From JBEKHI01 sp050012355 (lineage in GTDB: Bacteria > Actinomycetota > Actinomycetes > Streptosporangiales > Streptosporangiaceae), in assembly GCA_050012355.1 (NCBI GenBank), contig JBEKHI010000015.1:1-42883 (forward strand): a stretch of DNA of 42,883 nt, read 5' to 3'. This document shows, piece after piece, positions 1 through 7,896 of this stretch (the first letter of the stretch is position 1; each line of letters begins with the position of its first letter). The position numbers were made by a program, and so were the translations under genes. The notes beneath the pieces are model-generated. The model did not search any database. It was not told the DNA's origin and worked only from the letters and a program-made list of their open reading frames with translations.

Positions 1-540
1 GTCGCCGTAGGTCAGCGAGCCGGAGACCGACAGCCCGCGCACCGCCCGCAGCGCGCCGCCCACCGGACCGGAGTACACGGCCGTCCCCGTGTCGCTGGTC
101 AGCAGCGCGAACAGCCGCCCGCTGGTGATGACGAGCTTGGCCACGTAGAAGCCGCCGGGGACCCGCTCGGCCGACCAGTTCCGTCCGTTGTCACGGGTGA
201 CGACGATGTGCGTCCCGTCGGTGACAGCGATGACGCCGCCGGTCCAGATGGCGTCCGGCTGGTCGTTGTCAGCCGGGTAGGTCACCGGCGGCGCGGGCAG
301 TGACCGCCAGGTCCGGCCGCCGTTAGCGGTGACCAGCAGGTACGGCTTGGCGCCGGTGCCGCGGGATGGGTAGCCGAGCACGATGCCGCTCAACGGCGAC
401 TGCCAGCTCGTCGCCATCGGCAGCAGGCCCGCCGGGACCGACACCGCCGGGACTGGCGCCACCGAGGTCGCCGCCATGGCCGTTCCCGGGAACCAGCACG
501 CGGTCATCGCCGCGAGGGTGACAACGGATCGTTTCAGCAT
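1..540 (-). CDS. Secreted BNR/sialidase-fold protein, N-terminal part (truncated by window edge)
   Basis: The frame is open from an ATG at 540 to the window edge, about 180 residues. It begins MLKRSVVTLAAMTACWFPG, a short signal peptide ending near AMA-AT, so the product is probably exported. Further on, TANGGRTWRSLPAPP and TRDNGRNWSAERVPGG match the Asp/Asn-box pattern (S/T-x-D/N-x-G-x-x-W) of BNR or YCF48 beta-propeller blades, found in sialidases and many non-enzymatic exported propellers. An ATG also lies one codon upstream (543), but GAGGGG sits better for the second ATG. No catalytic residues can be assigned from this fragment. A BNR-repeat exported protein is likely; a true exo-sialidase is not shown. 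Confidence 0.7.
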   Translation of the reverse strand, partial: MLKRSVVTLAAMTACWFPGTAMAATSVAPVPAVSVPAGLLPMATSWQSPLSGIVLGYPSRGTGAKPYLLVTANGGRTWRSLPAPPVTYPADNDQPDAIWTGGVIAVTDGTHIVVTRDNGRNWSAERVPGGFYVAKLVITSGRLFALLTSDTGTAVYSGPVGGALRAVRGLSVSGSLTYGD

Positions 541-580
541 CATGCCCCTCAAGACGTCGTAAATGCCCCGAAGGTTGCCG

Positions 581-2005
581 CTAATCCTCGCTGGAACGGG
601 TTTTGGTTAGGGCCGGAGCGGCCGCGGACAGTCGCTGCAGGCCGGAACGCAGTTCAGCCTCGGAGCTCGCGGCGGAGAATGTCAGCCGCAAGTACGGTGC
701 TGGCGGTTCGGCCGGGAAGAACGGCTGGCCGGGCATGACGACGACACCGGCCTGGCGGGCCGCGCCGGCGACTTCGAGGTCGTCGGTGCCCGCCGGTAGC
801 CGGGCCCATAGGTGCACGCCGCCGGCTGGGGGCAGGAAACGGACAGCCGGGAGAAAGCTGTACAGGTCGCGGGCAAGGACCGTGGCGCGGTGGCTGAGTT
901 CCCGTCCGAGCTCGCGCAGGTGCCGTTCCCATCCGGGCAGGGTGAGGAGGTGCAGGGCGGCTTCCTGGAGCGGGCGGGCGACGAACATGTCATCAACCAC
1001 CCGGATGGCATGCAGACGGGAGGCGACGGGGCCGCGAGCGATGAGGGCCCCGACTCGCAAGCTGGGCGAGGCTGTCTTGGTGAGGGACGTCAGGTAGACC
1101 ACCCGGCCGTCGTGGTCATCGGCTAGCAGTGATCGCGGCGCCCGGGAGCCGTGGGACAGCCAGCGGCACGCGTCATCTTCGATGATGAAAGCTTGCGCCG
1201 CTTCGGCTATCGCGAGTACCTCCGCCCGGCGGTCCTCGGTGAGGACGGTACCGGTGGGGTTGTGGTACGTCGGCTGGCAGTAAAAAACGCGCGCACCGCT
1301 GCGGCCGAAGGCCTCGGCCAGCAGTCCGGGAATCACGCCATGCTCATCGACCGGGACCGGCAGGACGCGGATGGCCGCCAGCCGCGCGGCCGCTAGGACT
1401 CCTGGATAGGTCGGCGATTCCACCAGTAGCGGTTCACCTGGGCGCAGCAGGGCACGCAAAGCCGCGGTTATGGCGGCCTGACCGCCCGAGGTGATGATCA
1501 CATCGCGGGCGTCACAGGTTCCCGGTCCGGCGCTCCGGGCGAACCAGGCGCGCAGGCTGGCGAGCCCGGCGGTGGGAGGACGGTCCCACGCGCTCGGATC
1601 GCGCGCGGCGTGGTTCAGCGCGCTGCTGAGCGCCCCCGTCGGCATCAGCGACGAGTGCGGGTAGCCGGAAGCCAGCGAGATGAGGTTGTCCGCTCCCGGC
1701 GGGTCAGCGAGCGGGGATATTCCGTCTGCGTTGATCGACCGCTCACCGAGAACGACGGCTTGCCAGGACATGTCCGCCGTGTCGCTCCGGTCGGCCCGCT
1801 CGGCGACGAAGGTGCCGGCGCCGGGGCGCGTGACGACGAGTCCCTCGGCGGTCAGCATCGCCAGCGCCCGCGACACGGTCACCGGACTGACCTGCTGGGT
1901 CTCGACCAGCGACCGGGTAGCGGGCAGCCGGTCGCCCGGGGCCAGGCGGCGGACCTCGCTCCGCAGCCACCCCGCGAGCCGGACAGTACTGCTATCGTTG
2001 TTTAT
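581..2005 (-). CDS. MocR-family regulator (GntR winged helix fused to fold-type I aminotransferase domain)
   Basis: The N-terminal winged helix (PGDRLPATRSLVETQQVSPV then TVSRALAMLTAEGLV) is followed by a PLP-aminotransferase domain. The latter has ESPTYPG, the Asn-Pro-Thr-Gly site in QPTYHNPTG, IIEDDA, and the Schiff-base lysine in SLTKTASPSLRVG. Size and architecture fit MocR regulators such as TauR, PdxR and GabR, which bind PLP plus an amine and control a nearby gene. It diverges from a TauE/SafE exporter, its likely target. The start is unresolved: the first ordinary start codon is GTG at 1882, which would cut into the helix-turn-helix. The helix reads on upstream to a TGA at 2027-2029 without ATG, GTG or TTG. 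I show the frame to an ATA at 2005, just after a possible -10 (TATCCT, 2013-2018). Confidence 0.85.
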   Translation of the reverse strand: MNNDSSTVRLAGWLRSEVRRLAPGDRLPATRSLVETQQVSPVTVSRALAMLTAEGLVVTRPGAGTFVAERADRSDTADMSWQAVVLGERSINADGISPLADPPGADNLISLASGYPHSSLMPTGALSSALNHAARDPSAWDRPPTAGLASLRAWFARSAGPGTCDARDVIITSGGQAAITAALRALLRPGEPLLVESPTYPGVLAAARLAAIRVLPVPVDEHGVIPGLLAEAFGRSGARVFYCQPTYHNPTGTVLTEDRRAEVLAIAEAAQAFIIEDDACRWLSHGSRAPRSLLADDHDGRVVYLTSLTKTASPSLRVGALIARGPVASRLHAIRVVDDMFVARPLQEAALHLLTLPGWERHLRELGRELSHRATVLARDLYSFLPAVRFLPPAGGVHLWARLPAGTDDLEVAGAARQAGVVVMPGQPFFPAEPPAPYLRLTFSAASSEAELRSGLQRLSAAAPALTKTRSSED

Positions 2006-2048
2006 GAGAGATAAGGATAGCGCTACTCACCCGAGCGCGATAGCGCTC
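1985..2048. promoter_or_regulatory. Divergent mocR/tauE control region with GATAGC repeats (candidate MocR operator)
   Basis: AGTACTGCTATC (1985-1996) and GATAGCGCTACT (2016-2027) form an inverted repeat matching at 10 of 12 positions. The arms are offset by 31 bp, about three helical turns. A further GATAGCGCTC copy (2039-2048) is the right part of the perfect 7-bp hairpin CGAGCGC-GATA-GCGCTCG (2032-2049), just before the exporter start. Spaced repeats between divergent genes are usual for MocR dimers. Binding by this regulator is an inference. Confidence 0.5.
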
Positions 2049-2056
2049 GAGCCGGA

Positions 2057-2812
2057 ATGACCGCGATCACTCGTGACGCCCTGCTGGCGGTCGCCGGGGT
2101 GCTGGCGGGCGTGGTCGGGACAGCGGGCGGCATAACCTCGCTGATCTCCTACCCGGCCCTGCTACTGGCGGGCGTCCCCGCGTTCGGAGCCAACATCGCG
2201 AACTGCATCGCGGTCGCGGCCTGCTGGCCGGGGTCGGCGGTCGCTTCCCAGCCGGAACTGGCGGGAAGGGGTCCGTGGCTGCGCCGGTGGACCGTCGTCG
2301 CCGTCGTCGGCGGCACGGCCGGATCCGTGCTCCTGCTGGCAACGCCTGCGGGCACGTTCACCAAGGTGGTGCCCTTCCTGGTGGCGGCCGGGTCGCTCGC
2401 CCTGCTGCTGCAGCCCAGGATCACCGCGCATTCGCGAGCAGCCAACCGCGGCGGCCGAGGGCTCCTGCTGCCGTGCGGGGTGGTGTCCCTGTCCGCGTAC
2501 AACGGGTATTTCGGGGCCGGTTCTGGCGTGATGACGCTCGCCCTCATGCTGCACACCACTGACTCGGAAATGGCCAGGGCGAACGCCCTGAAGAACATGC
2601 TGATCGGCGCCGCCTCGATCGCCTCGGCGCTGATATTCGGCGTGCTAGCCAAGGTCGACTGGGAGGTAGTGGCTCCGCTGGCGACCGGGATGCTGGCCGG
2701 GAGCGCCATCGGCCCGCGGGTAGCGCGTCGCATACCGCCGAGGCTGCTGCGCTGGCTGGTCGCGCTCGGCGGACTCGGGTTCGCGGTGCGGCTGTGGATC
2801 TCCGGCGGCTAA
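2057..2812 (+). CDS. TauE/SafE-family membrane exporter
   Basis: The 251-residue protein has about seven to eight hydrophobic segments. Its first helix pair carries AGVVGTAGGITSLISYPAL and GANIANCIAVAACWPG, and the second half has YFGAGSGVMTLALML and NALKNMLIG. These are the paired signatures of TauE/SafE (formerly DUF81) permeases. Members export sulfite, sulfoacetate or other organic anions, usually after sulfonate catabolism. The gene diverges from the MocR regulator at 581-2005, with GATAGC repeats between, so regulation by that protein is likely. The substrate cannot be read from the sequence; taurine-type sulfur compounds are only one option. The stop overlaps the convergent cupin gene by 4 bp, leaving no room for a separate terminator. 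Confidence 0.88.
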   Translation: MTAITRDALLAVAGVLAGVVGTAGGITSLISYPALLLAGVPAFGANIANCIAVAACWPGSAVASQPELAGRGPWLRRWTVVAVVGGTAGSVLLLATPAGTFTKVVPFLVAAGSLALLLQPRITAHSRAANRGGRGLLLPCGVVSLSAYNGYFGAGSGVMTLALMLHTTDSEMARANALKNMLIGAASIASALIFGVLAKVDWEVVAPLATGMLAGSAIGPRVARRIPPRLLRWLVALGGLGFAVRLWISGG

Positions 2813-3489
2813 TACGTGGTGAGCCTGCCGCACATGCCGTAAGCCTTCGGGCCGTCCGGCCGCGAGATGCGCCGCACTCCCCCGGACGCCAGGTAATCCG
2901 CCGCGCCGGACGCCAGCGCGTCGAGTTGCCGACCGGTGGTCTCGGCGGCGGCGAGCGCGCCGTCGCGCCACCGCTCCCGCCAGTCCTCGACCCGGCCGCC
3001 GGTCAGCCGGGCCGCGGCCGCGTGGAACTCGCTTAGGGCCGCCTCGCCGCCAGCCCGCAGCCGCAGGTAGCCCTCGAGCGACAGGTCACGTCGCCGCCGC
3101 GCGGTCGGCGCCGAGTCGGCGTGGGCGGCCGCCGCGTACGCATCGGCGTCGGCGAGTATCTCGGGCGGGAAAGTGAGCACCGCGTCGCCGTGCTCGGGGA
3201 GCCCCGCGTTCTGCATGACGACGAGGATCCGCAGGTCACCGGAGTCGTTGACCAGGCGGTGGATGGTGCCGGGGGTGAACCACAGGCAATCGCCTGGGCG
3301 CAGCGGCTGCTCGGAGTATCCGTCGCCGCTCAGCGTCTGCAGCCGCCCGGCGCCAGACAGCACGTAGTACCCCTCGGTGGACGCCAGGTGCACGTGCGCG
3401 CTGCCGCCGCGCAGCCCGTCCGGCGTCTCCCAGACGTACACCTCGAGCAGCGTCAGCCGGGTGGCCCCGGGAAACGGCGCCACTGTCAT
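2809..3489 (-). CDS. Cupin-domain protein, last gene of the LacI/GH3 operon
   Basis: A cupin_2 barrel occupies roughly residues 20-110: HVHLASTEGYYVLSGAGRLQ is motif 1 with the metal-binding His and Glu, and PGDCLWFTPGTIHRLVN is motif 2 with its His. A charged helical tail of about 110 residues follows, which I do not recognise. I chose ATG 3489 because it overlaps the upstream stop as TGATG and has GGGGG just before it. A longer reading from 3516 would intrude 28 bp into the DUF6807 gene. Cupins in sugar operons are often isomerases, lyases or binding proteins, so no reaction is assigned. Translational coupling makes it part of the glycoside operon. Confidence 0.82.
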   Translation of the reverse strand: MTVAPFPGATRLTLLEVYVWETPDGLRGGSAHVHLASTEGYYVLSGAGRLQTLSGDGYSEQPLRPGDCLWFTPGTIHRLVNDSGDLRILVVMQNAGLPEHGDAVLTFPPEILADADAYAAAAHADSAPTARRRRDLSLEGYLRLRAGGEAALSEFHAAAARLTGGRVEDWRERWRDGALAAAETTGRQLDALASGAADYLASGGVRRISRPDGPKAYGMCGRLTTY

Positions 3490-4355
3490 CACCCCCGCCC
3501 GGCCAGTTCGGCGCAACCCGCCGTATCACGCTGACCAGAACAGACAATCACACCATAACGCCGAGTCAAGGTCTCCCCGCTGCCCAGCGAGTACTCGGTC
3601 GCGAAGAACGGCGCGGGGCAGACCGCCGCGAACGGCGTGCTGCGCACGAACCACTGTCCGGGAATCGCCGGGTCGTCGGTGAAGATCAGCGTGGACCACC
3701 GGGCGGTGCCGTCGTGCTGGCCGGCGAACGCCAGCCACGGCGCCCGGATCCCCATCAGCTCGTCGCCGCCGGTGGCCTCCGGGGTGATCACGGTGCCGCC
3801 GGTGAACGAGCGCGGTCCGCGCCAGAACAGCCCGCCGTATCCGGCGTTCTCCCGCCCCTCGGTGGTGGGCGAGCCGAACCGCAGTGGTTCCGGTGAGATG
3901 TTCCGCACCGTCGTCTCGAAACGCAGCCGCCAGGCGTCGTCGGCCGGCCAGCCGGAGACCTCGATCACGCGGTTCTCCGCGGCGATCGGCTCGTCGTCTG
4001 GGGTCAGCCAGGTGAGGCGCTCGGTGAGCAGTCCGTCCTTGGCGATGTCGAAGTCGTCGTGCCTGGTGGTGCCGTTGTTCGGCAGCTGGACGTAACCCTG
4101 GTCACGGAGATAGGTGGGGCCACCCCAGAAGTTGTACGGACCGACGTTCGGGAAAGCGAGGGAGATGCCCTTGTGCCAGACGTGGTCGTGCGGCCGGAAG
4201 ATGCTCACCAGGTCACCGTCGAGGGTGCGCACCGGGTGCAGGTAGGGCCGCGGCGAATCCAGGATGGCGTCGTCCGGCTGGTACACGTACCGGAAGAGTT
4301 CCGCGTCGTCCCAGCGGATGGAGACCGCCGTTATGGTCAAATCTTGATAAATCAT
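3489..4355 (-). CDS. DUF6807 (PmoA-like) family protein
   Basis: The 288-residue protein has features of the family often labelled PmoA: RPYLHPVRTLDGDLVSIFRP, HDHVWHKGISLAF, TEGRENAGYGGLFWRGPRSF and, near the C-terminus, PFFATEYSLGSGETLTRRYG. Despite the name the family has no relation to methane monooxygenase. It occurs mostly in carbohydrate-catabolic loci of actinomycetes and Bacteroidota and has a galactose-mutarotase-like appearance. Its biochemical role is unknown to me. The gene starts 3 bp after the GH3 stop and overlaps the cupin start by one base, so the three are translated together. The His-rich motif suggests sugar or metal binding (inference). Confidence 0.85.
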   Translation of the reverse strand: MIYQDLTITAVSIRWDDAELFRYVYQPDDAILDSPRPYLHPVRTLDGDLVSIFRPHDHVWHKGISLAFPNVGPYNFWGGPTYLRDQGYVQLPNNGTTRHDDFDIAKDGLLTERLTWLTPDDEPIAAENRVIEVSGWPADDAWRLRFETTVRNISPEPLRFGSPTTEGRENAGYGGLFWRGPRSFTGGTVITPEATGGDELMGIRAPWLAFAGQHDGTARWSTLIFTDDPAIPGQWFVRSTPFAAVCPAPFFATEYSLGSGETLTRRYGVIVCSGQRDTAGCAELAGRG

Positions 4356-4358
4356 CGT

Positions 4359-6677
4359 TCATCCGATCGGGTCGGTGACGATGACCGGGGTGTCGAGTAC
4401 CCGGTCCGGGCCGACGGCGCGCACCTCCCCGGTCAGGGTGAACGATCCGCGTAGCGGCAGGTCGTCGCTGGCGCCGCCGATCGCGGCGGTGATCTCCCCC
4501 GGTTCTACCACGCGGATTCCGTCCAGCCCGGTGAACGCGGTGCGGTCCGCATGCACCCGGAACATGACGTTCCTGGCCTGGCCGGGGGCCAGCGTGACGC
4601 GGGTGAATCCGGCCAGCCAGCGTCGCGGCCGCACCACCTGGGCGACCGGGTCGCCCAGGTACAGCTGCACGACCTCGGTGCCGGCCACCGCCCCGGTGTT
4701 GCGGACGGTGCAGGAGATCTCCACCGCGGCGTCGGCTGGTGCCCGTTCAGGAGTGATCGCGAGGCCGGTGTAGCGGAACGTGGTGTAGGACAGTCCGTGG
4801 CCGAACGCGAACAGCGGAGCCGGGTCGACCGAGCTGCCCGGGTGCTGGTCCGCCAGCTGGGACCGCAGGTACGACGACGGCTGGGCGGCCGGGTCACCGG
4901 GCAGCTCGACGGGCAGCTTGCCGGACGGGACCTGGCGGCCAGCCAGGATCTGGGCGAGCGCGACACCGCCTTCCTCGCCGGGGAAGAACGCTTGCACGAT
5001 GGCGGCCATCCGGTTCGCCACGTCGCCGATCGCGTACGGCCTGCCGGTCACCAGCACCGCCACCACCGGCGTGCCGGTATCCGCGAGCGCGGCCAGCAGG
5101 TCCTGCTGCCGACCGGGCAGCCGCAGCGAGGTCACGTCACAGCCCTCACCGGACGTGCCGCGGCCGAACAGGCCCGCCTCATCCCCCACGACCGCCACCA
5201 CCACGTCGGCGGCGCGGGCGGCGGCGACCGCCGCGGCGAACCCGGCCGTGCTGTCACCTCGGACCGAGCAGCCGCGGGCACGCGTCACCTCGGCGACGTG
5301 GCCGCTCAGCGCGTCCGAGAACGTGGTGACCGGCACGGTCGCGGCCGCCGCCGGGAAGCTGTCGCCGAGGTGCCTGGGCATGCTGTAGCAACCGAAAAAG
5401 GCCAGCGGGTCGTCGGCCAGCGGGCCGACCACGGCGACCCTCGCCCGCGGCGGCAGCGGGAGTGTCTCGTCCCGGTTGGCGAGCAGCACCACCGACTCGG
5501 CGGCCAGCCGGCGGGCGAGCGTCCGGTACGCCGGCGGGTCAAGGGCCGGGGGCGGGTCCACGTCAGGGGTCCAGCCGGGGTCGAGCAGCCCGAGCGCGCA
5601 TTTGCGCCGCAGCACGTGGGTGACGGCCTCGTCGACCGCTTCCTGCGCGACCTCGCCCGCCTTGACCGCGTCCAGCAGCGGCTTGCCGTAGCACCGCAGG
5701 CTCGGCAGCTCGACGTCGATCCCCGCGGTCAGCGCCAGCCGCGCCGCGCTCCCCCGGCTGGCCGCCACCGCATGCTGCAGTTCGAGGAAGGAAACCGCGT
5801 AGTAGTCGGAGACGATGAGGCCGTCGAAGCCAAGCTCGCCGCGCAGCAGGCCGCGCAGCAGACGCGGGTCGCCGCTGGCCGGCACGCCGTCGACGCTGAC
5901 GTAGGCGGGCATCACCGACCGGGCGCCGCCGAGCTTGATCGCCATCTCGAACGGCGGCAGCAGCACGTCGGCGAACTCCCGGGGCCCGATGGACACCGGC
6001 GCCATGTTCCGCCCGGCCCGGGAGGCGGAGTACCCGGCGAAGTGCTTGAGCGTCGCGTCGATCCCGGCCGCCTGCAGTCCCGCCACATAAGCGGTGCCGA
6101 TGAGGCCGACCAGGTACGGATCCTCGCCGATCGTCTCCTCGGTCCGCCCCCACCGCGGGTCCCTGGTCACGTCGAGCACCGGCGCGAGCCCCTGGTGCAC
6201 GCCGACGGCGCGCATCGAGTCACCGACCGCCCGGGCCATGTCGCCGACCAGCTCCGGATCGAACGACGCGCCCCACGCCAGCGGCGTCGGGAAGATCGTC
6301 GCGGTCCAGGCGGCGAACCCGGTCAGGCACTCCTCGTGGGCCATCGCGGGGATGCCCAGCCGGTTGCCCGCCACGATCCGCCGTTGCAGCGCGGCCAGCG
6401 CGCGGGCACCGTCGGCCGGGGGCACCGGACGGGTACCGAAGACCCTGGTGACCTGGCCAAGCCCGGTGCCCAGCAGGTCCTCGAGCGGCGGCCGGTCGGC
6501 GGCGAAGTCGTCCTGCATCGGCGCGACACCGTCGCCGTCGACATCCGTGTTCAGCCACACGCTGCCGAGCTGCCCGATCTTCTCCTCGAGCGTCAGCCGG
6601 TTGAGCAGGTCAGCGACCCGCTCGCTGTCGCCGCGGCCGGTGTCCCGCCACGGCTGGGTGATCTCCGTCGAGGTCAC
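4359..6677 (-). CDS. Glycoside hydrolase family 3 (beta-glucosidase/beta-xylosidase type)
   Basis: The 772-residue protein has the full GH3 plan. The barrel domain contains KIGQLGSVW, KHFAGYSASRAGR (about residues 211-223) and the nucleophile Asp291 in LIVSDYYAVS. The alpha/beta-sandwich domain (about 390-600) has VVVAVVGDEAG and the acid/base-loop region, and a fibronectin-like C-terminal domain has FGHGLSYTTF. There is no signal peptide, so it should hydrolyse imported beta-linked oligosaccharides in the cytoplasm. The start is GTG 6677, overlapping the lacI stop by 4 bp (GTGA). Family alone does not separate glucosidase from xylosidase or arabinosidase. The repressor, importer and DUF6807 neighbour point to a plant-polysaccharide oligomer. 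Confidence 0.93.
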   Translation of the reverse strand: MTSTEITQPWRDTGRGDSERVADLLNRLTLEEKIGQLGSVWLNTDVDGDGVAPMQDDFAADRPPLEDLLGTGLGQVTRVFGTRPVPPADGARALAALQRRIVAGNRLGIPAMAHEECLTGFAAWTATIFPTPLAWGASFDPELVGDMARAVGDSMRAVGVHQGLAPVLDVTRDPRWGRTEETIGEDPYLVGLIGTAYVAGLQAAGIDATLKHFAGYSASRAGRNMAPVSIGPREFADVLLPPFEMAIKLGGARSVMPAYVSVDGVPASGDPRLLRGLLRGELGFDGLIVSDYYAVSFLELQHAVAASRGSAARLALTAGIDVELPSLRCYGKPLLDAVKAGEVAQEAVDEAVTHVLRRKCALGLLDPGWTPDVDPPPALDPPAYRTLARRLAAESVVLLANRDETLPLPPRARVAVVGPLADDPLAFFGCYSMPRHLGDSFPAAAATVPVTTFSDALSGHVAEVTRARGCSVRGDSTAGFAAAVAAARAADVVVAVVGDEAGLFGRGTSGEGCDVTSLRLPGRQQDLLAALADTGTPVVAVLVTGRPYAIGDVANRMAAIVQAFFPGEEGGVALAQILAGRQVPSGKLPVELPGDPAAQPSSYLRSQLADQHPGSSVDPAPLFAFGHGLSYTTFRYTGLAITPERAPADAAVEISCTVRNTGAVAGTEVVQLYLGDPVAQVVRPRRWLAGFTRVTLAPGQARNVMFRVHADRTAFTGLDGIRVVEPGEITAAIGGASDDLPLRGSFTLTGEVRAVGPDRVLDTPVIVTDPIG

Positions 6678-7681
6678 GACGCCGCCGCGGTTGACTCACG
6701 CACGATCAGCTCGGTGCTCAGCTCCACTCTGGTCGAGCGCAACGGCAGTCCCTCGATCACGTCACCGAGCATCTGCGCGGCGGTCCGGCCCATCTCGGCC
6801 AGCGGCTGGCGCACGGTGGTCAGCGGCGGCGACACCCACCGGGATACCGGCAGATCGTCGAAACCAACCACCGACAGGTCTTGCGGTACCCGCAGCCCGC
6901 GCTGCCGCGCCGCCTCGTACACGCCGAACGCCTGCTGGTCGCTGCCAGCGAAGATCGCGGTCGGCCGGTCCGCCATATCGAGCAATTCCCCGCCGCGGGT
7001 GAAACCGCCCTCGTGCAGGAAATCGCCGTACCGCACCAGCGAGGCGTCGTAGACGATGCCCGCCCGCTCCAGCCCGGAGCGGTAGCCGTCGATCCGGGCC
7101 CGGCTGCAGAGGTAGTCACCGGGTCCCGCGATGGCCGCGATGCGCCGGTGGCCGAGCCCGATGAGATGCTCGGTCGCGGCCAGGCCCCCGGCCCAGTTGG
7201 TCGCGCCCACGCTGGCCAGGTCGGCGGGCGGCGGGTTCACCGGGTCCACCACCACCAGCGGGATGCCCGCGCTGCGCAGCTGGCCGAGCTGAGCGTGCGT
7301 GAGCTCAGAGGTCACCAGGATCACGCCATCGGTGTCGTGGCTGGCCAGCGCGCTTGTCCAGCTGGCCGGGCGGGCGTTCCCGTGCCGCACCGACGACACC
7401 GCCACACCGAAGGAATGGACGGCGCCCCACTCCTCGGCACCGCGCAGTATCTCGACCGCCCACGGGCTGTCCAGCCCGTTGAACACGAGGTCGATCAGGC
7501 CGCTGCGGCGACTGCGGCGGGCGCCACTACGCGAGTAATGGTGTTCGTCCAGCAGCCGTTCCACCCGGGCGCGGGTCGCGGGCGCGACGTCCGGGCGCCC
7601 GTTCACCACCTTCGACACGGTGGGCAGCGACACGCCCGCCGCCGCCGCGATGACGGCCAGCGTCGTCCTGCGTTCCCGCAC
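6674..7681 (-). CDS. LacI-family repressor of the glycoside locus
   Basis: The N-terminal helix-turn-helix with hinge reads LAVIAAAAGVSLPTVSKVVN then GRPDVAPATRARV. A periplasmic-binding-protein-like effector domain follows (LIDLVFNGLDS, GHRRIAAIAGP, PTAIFAGSDQQAFGVYEAA, VVGFDDLP). I chose GTG 7681 (VRERRTTLAV) because GGGTGGGGGCGG precedes it and LacI proteins start close to the helix; an in-frame reading from 7720 adds a Gly-rich leader. It is the first gene of the minus-strand operon and diverges from the sugar-binding lipoprotein. Palindromes in the intergenic region fit auto-repression plus control of the importer. The inducer is probably the transported oligosaccharide (inference). Confidence 0.92.
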   Translation of the reverse strand: MRERRTTLAVIAAAAGVSLPTVSKVVNGRPDVAPATRARVERLLDEHHYSRSGARRSRRSGLIDLVFNGLDSPWAVEILRGAEEWGAVHSFGVAVSSVRHGNARPASWTSALASHDTDGVILVTSELTHAQLGQLRSAGIPLVVVDPVNPPPADLASVGATNWAGGLAATEHLIGLGHRRIAAIAGPGDYLCSRARIDGYRSGLERAGIVYDASLVRYGDFLHEGGFTRGGELLDMADRPTAIFAGSDQQAFGVYEAARQRGLRVPQDLSVVGFDDLPVSRWVSPPLTTVRQPLAEMGRTAAQMLGDVIEGLPLRSTRVELSTELIVRESTAAAS

Positions 7682-7737
7682 GCCGCCCCCACCCACCTCA
7701 CGTTCCTGCTGACGCACCACACCACCCGCAAGTCATA

Positions 7738-7751
7738 TCGAAAGTTTTCGA
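7738..7751. promoter_or_regulatory. Candidate LacI operator, proximal to lacI
   Basis: TCGAAAGTTTTCGA is a 14-bp palindrome (TCGAAA-GT-TTTCGA) about 57 bp upstream of the chosen lacI start. Palindromes of this size with a short centre are typical LacI-family sites. CGAAA/TTTCG half sites resemble those known for xylan and xyloside repressors in streptomycetes. Confidence 0.65.
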
Positions 7752-7834
7752 CACCACTTCTAGCGGTGCCTCTGCTGCAACATCCTAACATCCCAGGGTT
7801 GACCCCGATTATCGCCAATCTTAGGATGACGTGA

Positions 7835-7863
7835 CATCGAAAGAATTCCTAAAACTTTCGATG
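7835..7863. promoter_or_regulatory. Candidate LacI operator, proximal to the sugar-binding lipoprotein gene
   Basis: CATCGAAAG (7835-7843) and CTTTCGATG (7855-7863) form a perfect 9-bp inverted repeat around 11 bases. The right part, CTAAAACTTTCGA, resembles the reverse complement of the 7738-7751 site. It lies about 34 bp before the ATG at 7897, where a repressor would block the importer transcript. Having two sites raises the possibility of a loop about 100 bp long. Confidence 0.6.
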
Positions 7864-7896
7864 CGGTTGCTTACGAGGATCTTTGGAGATGACGTT

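Noticed and set aside
4551..7052. An 833-codon plus-strand open frame opposite GH3 and lacI
   Set aside because: It is an antisense shadow rich in Arg, His, Gly and Gln, with no domain, while the minus strand encodes clear GH3 and LacI proteins.
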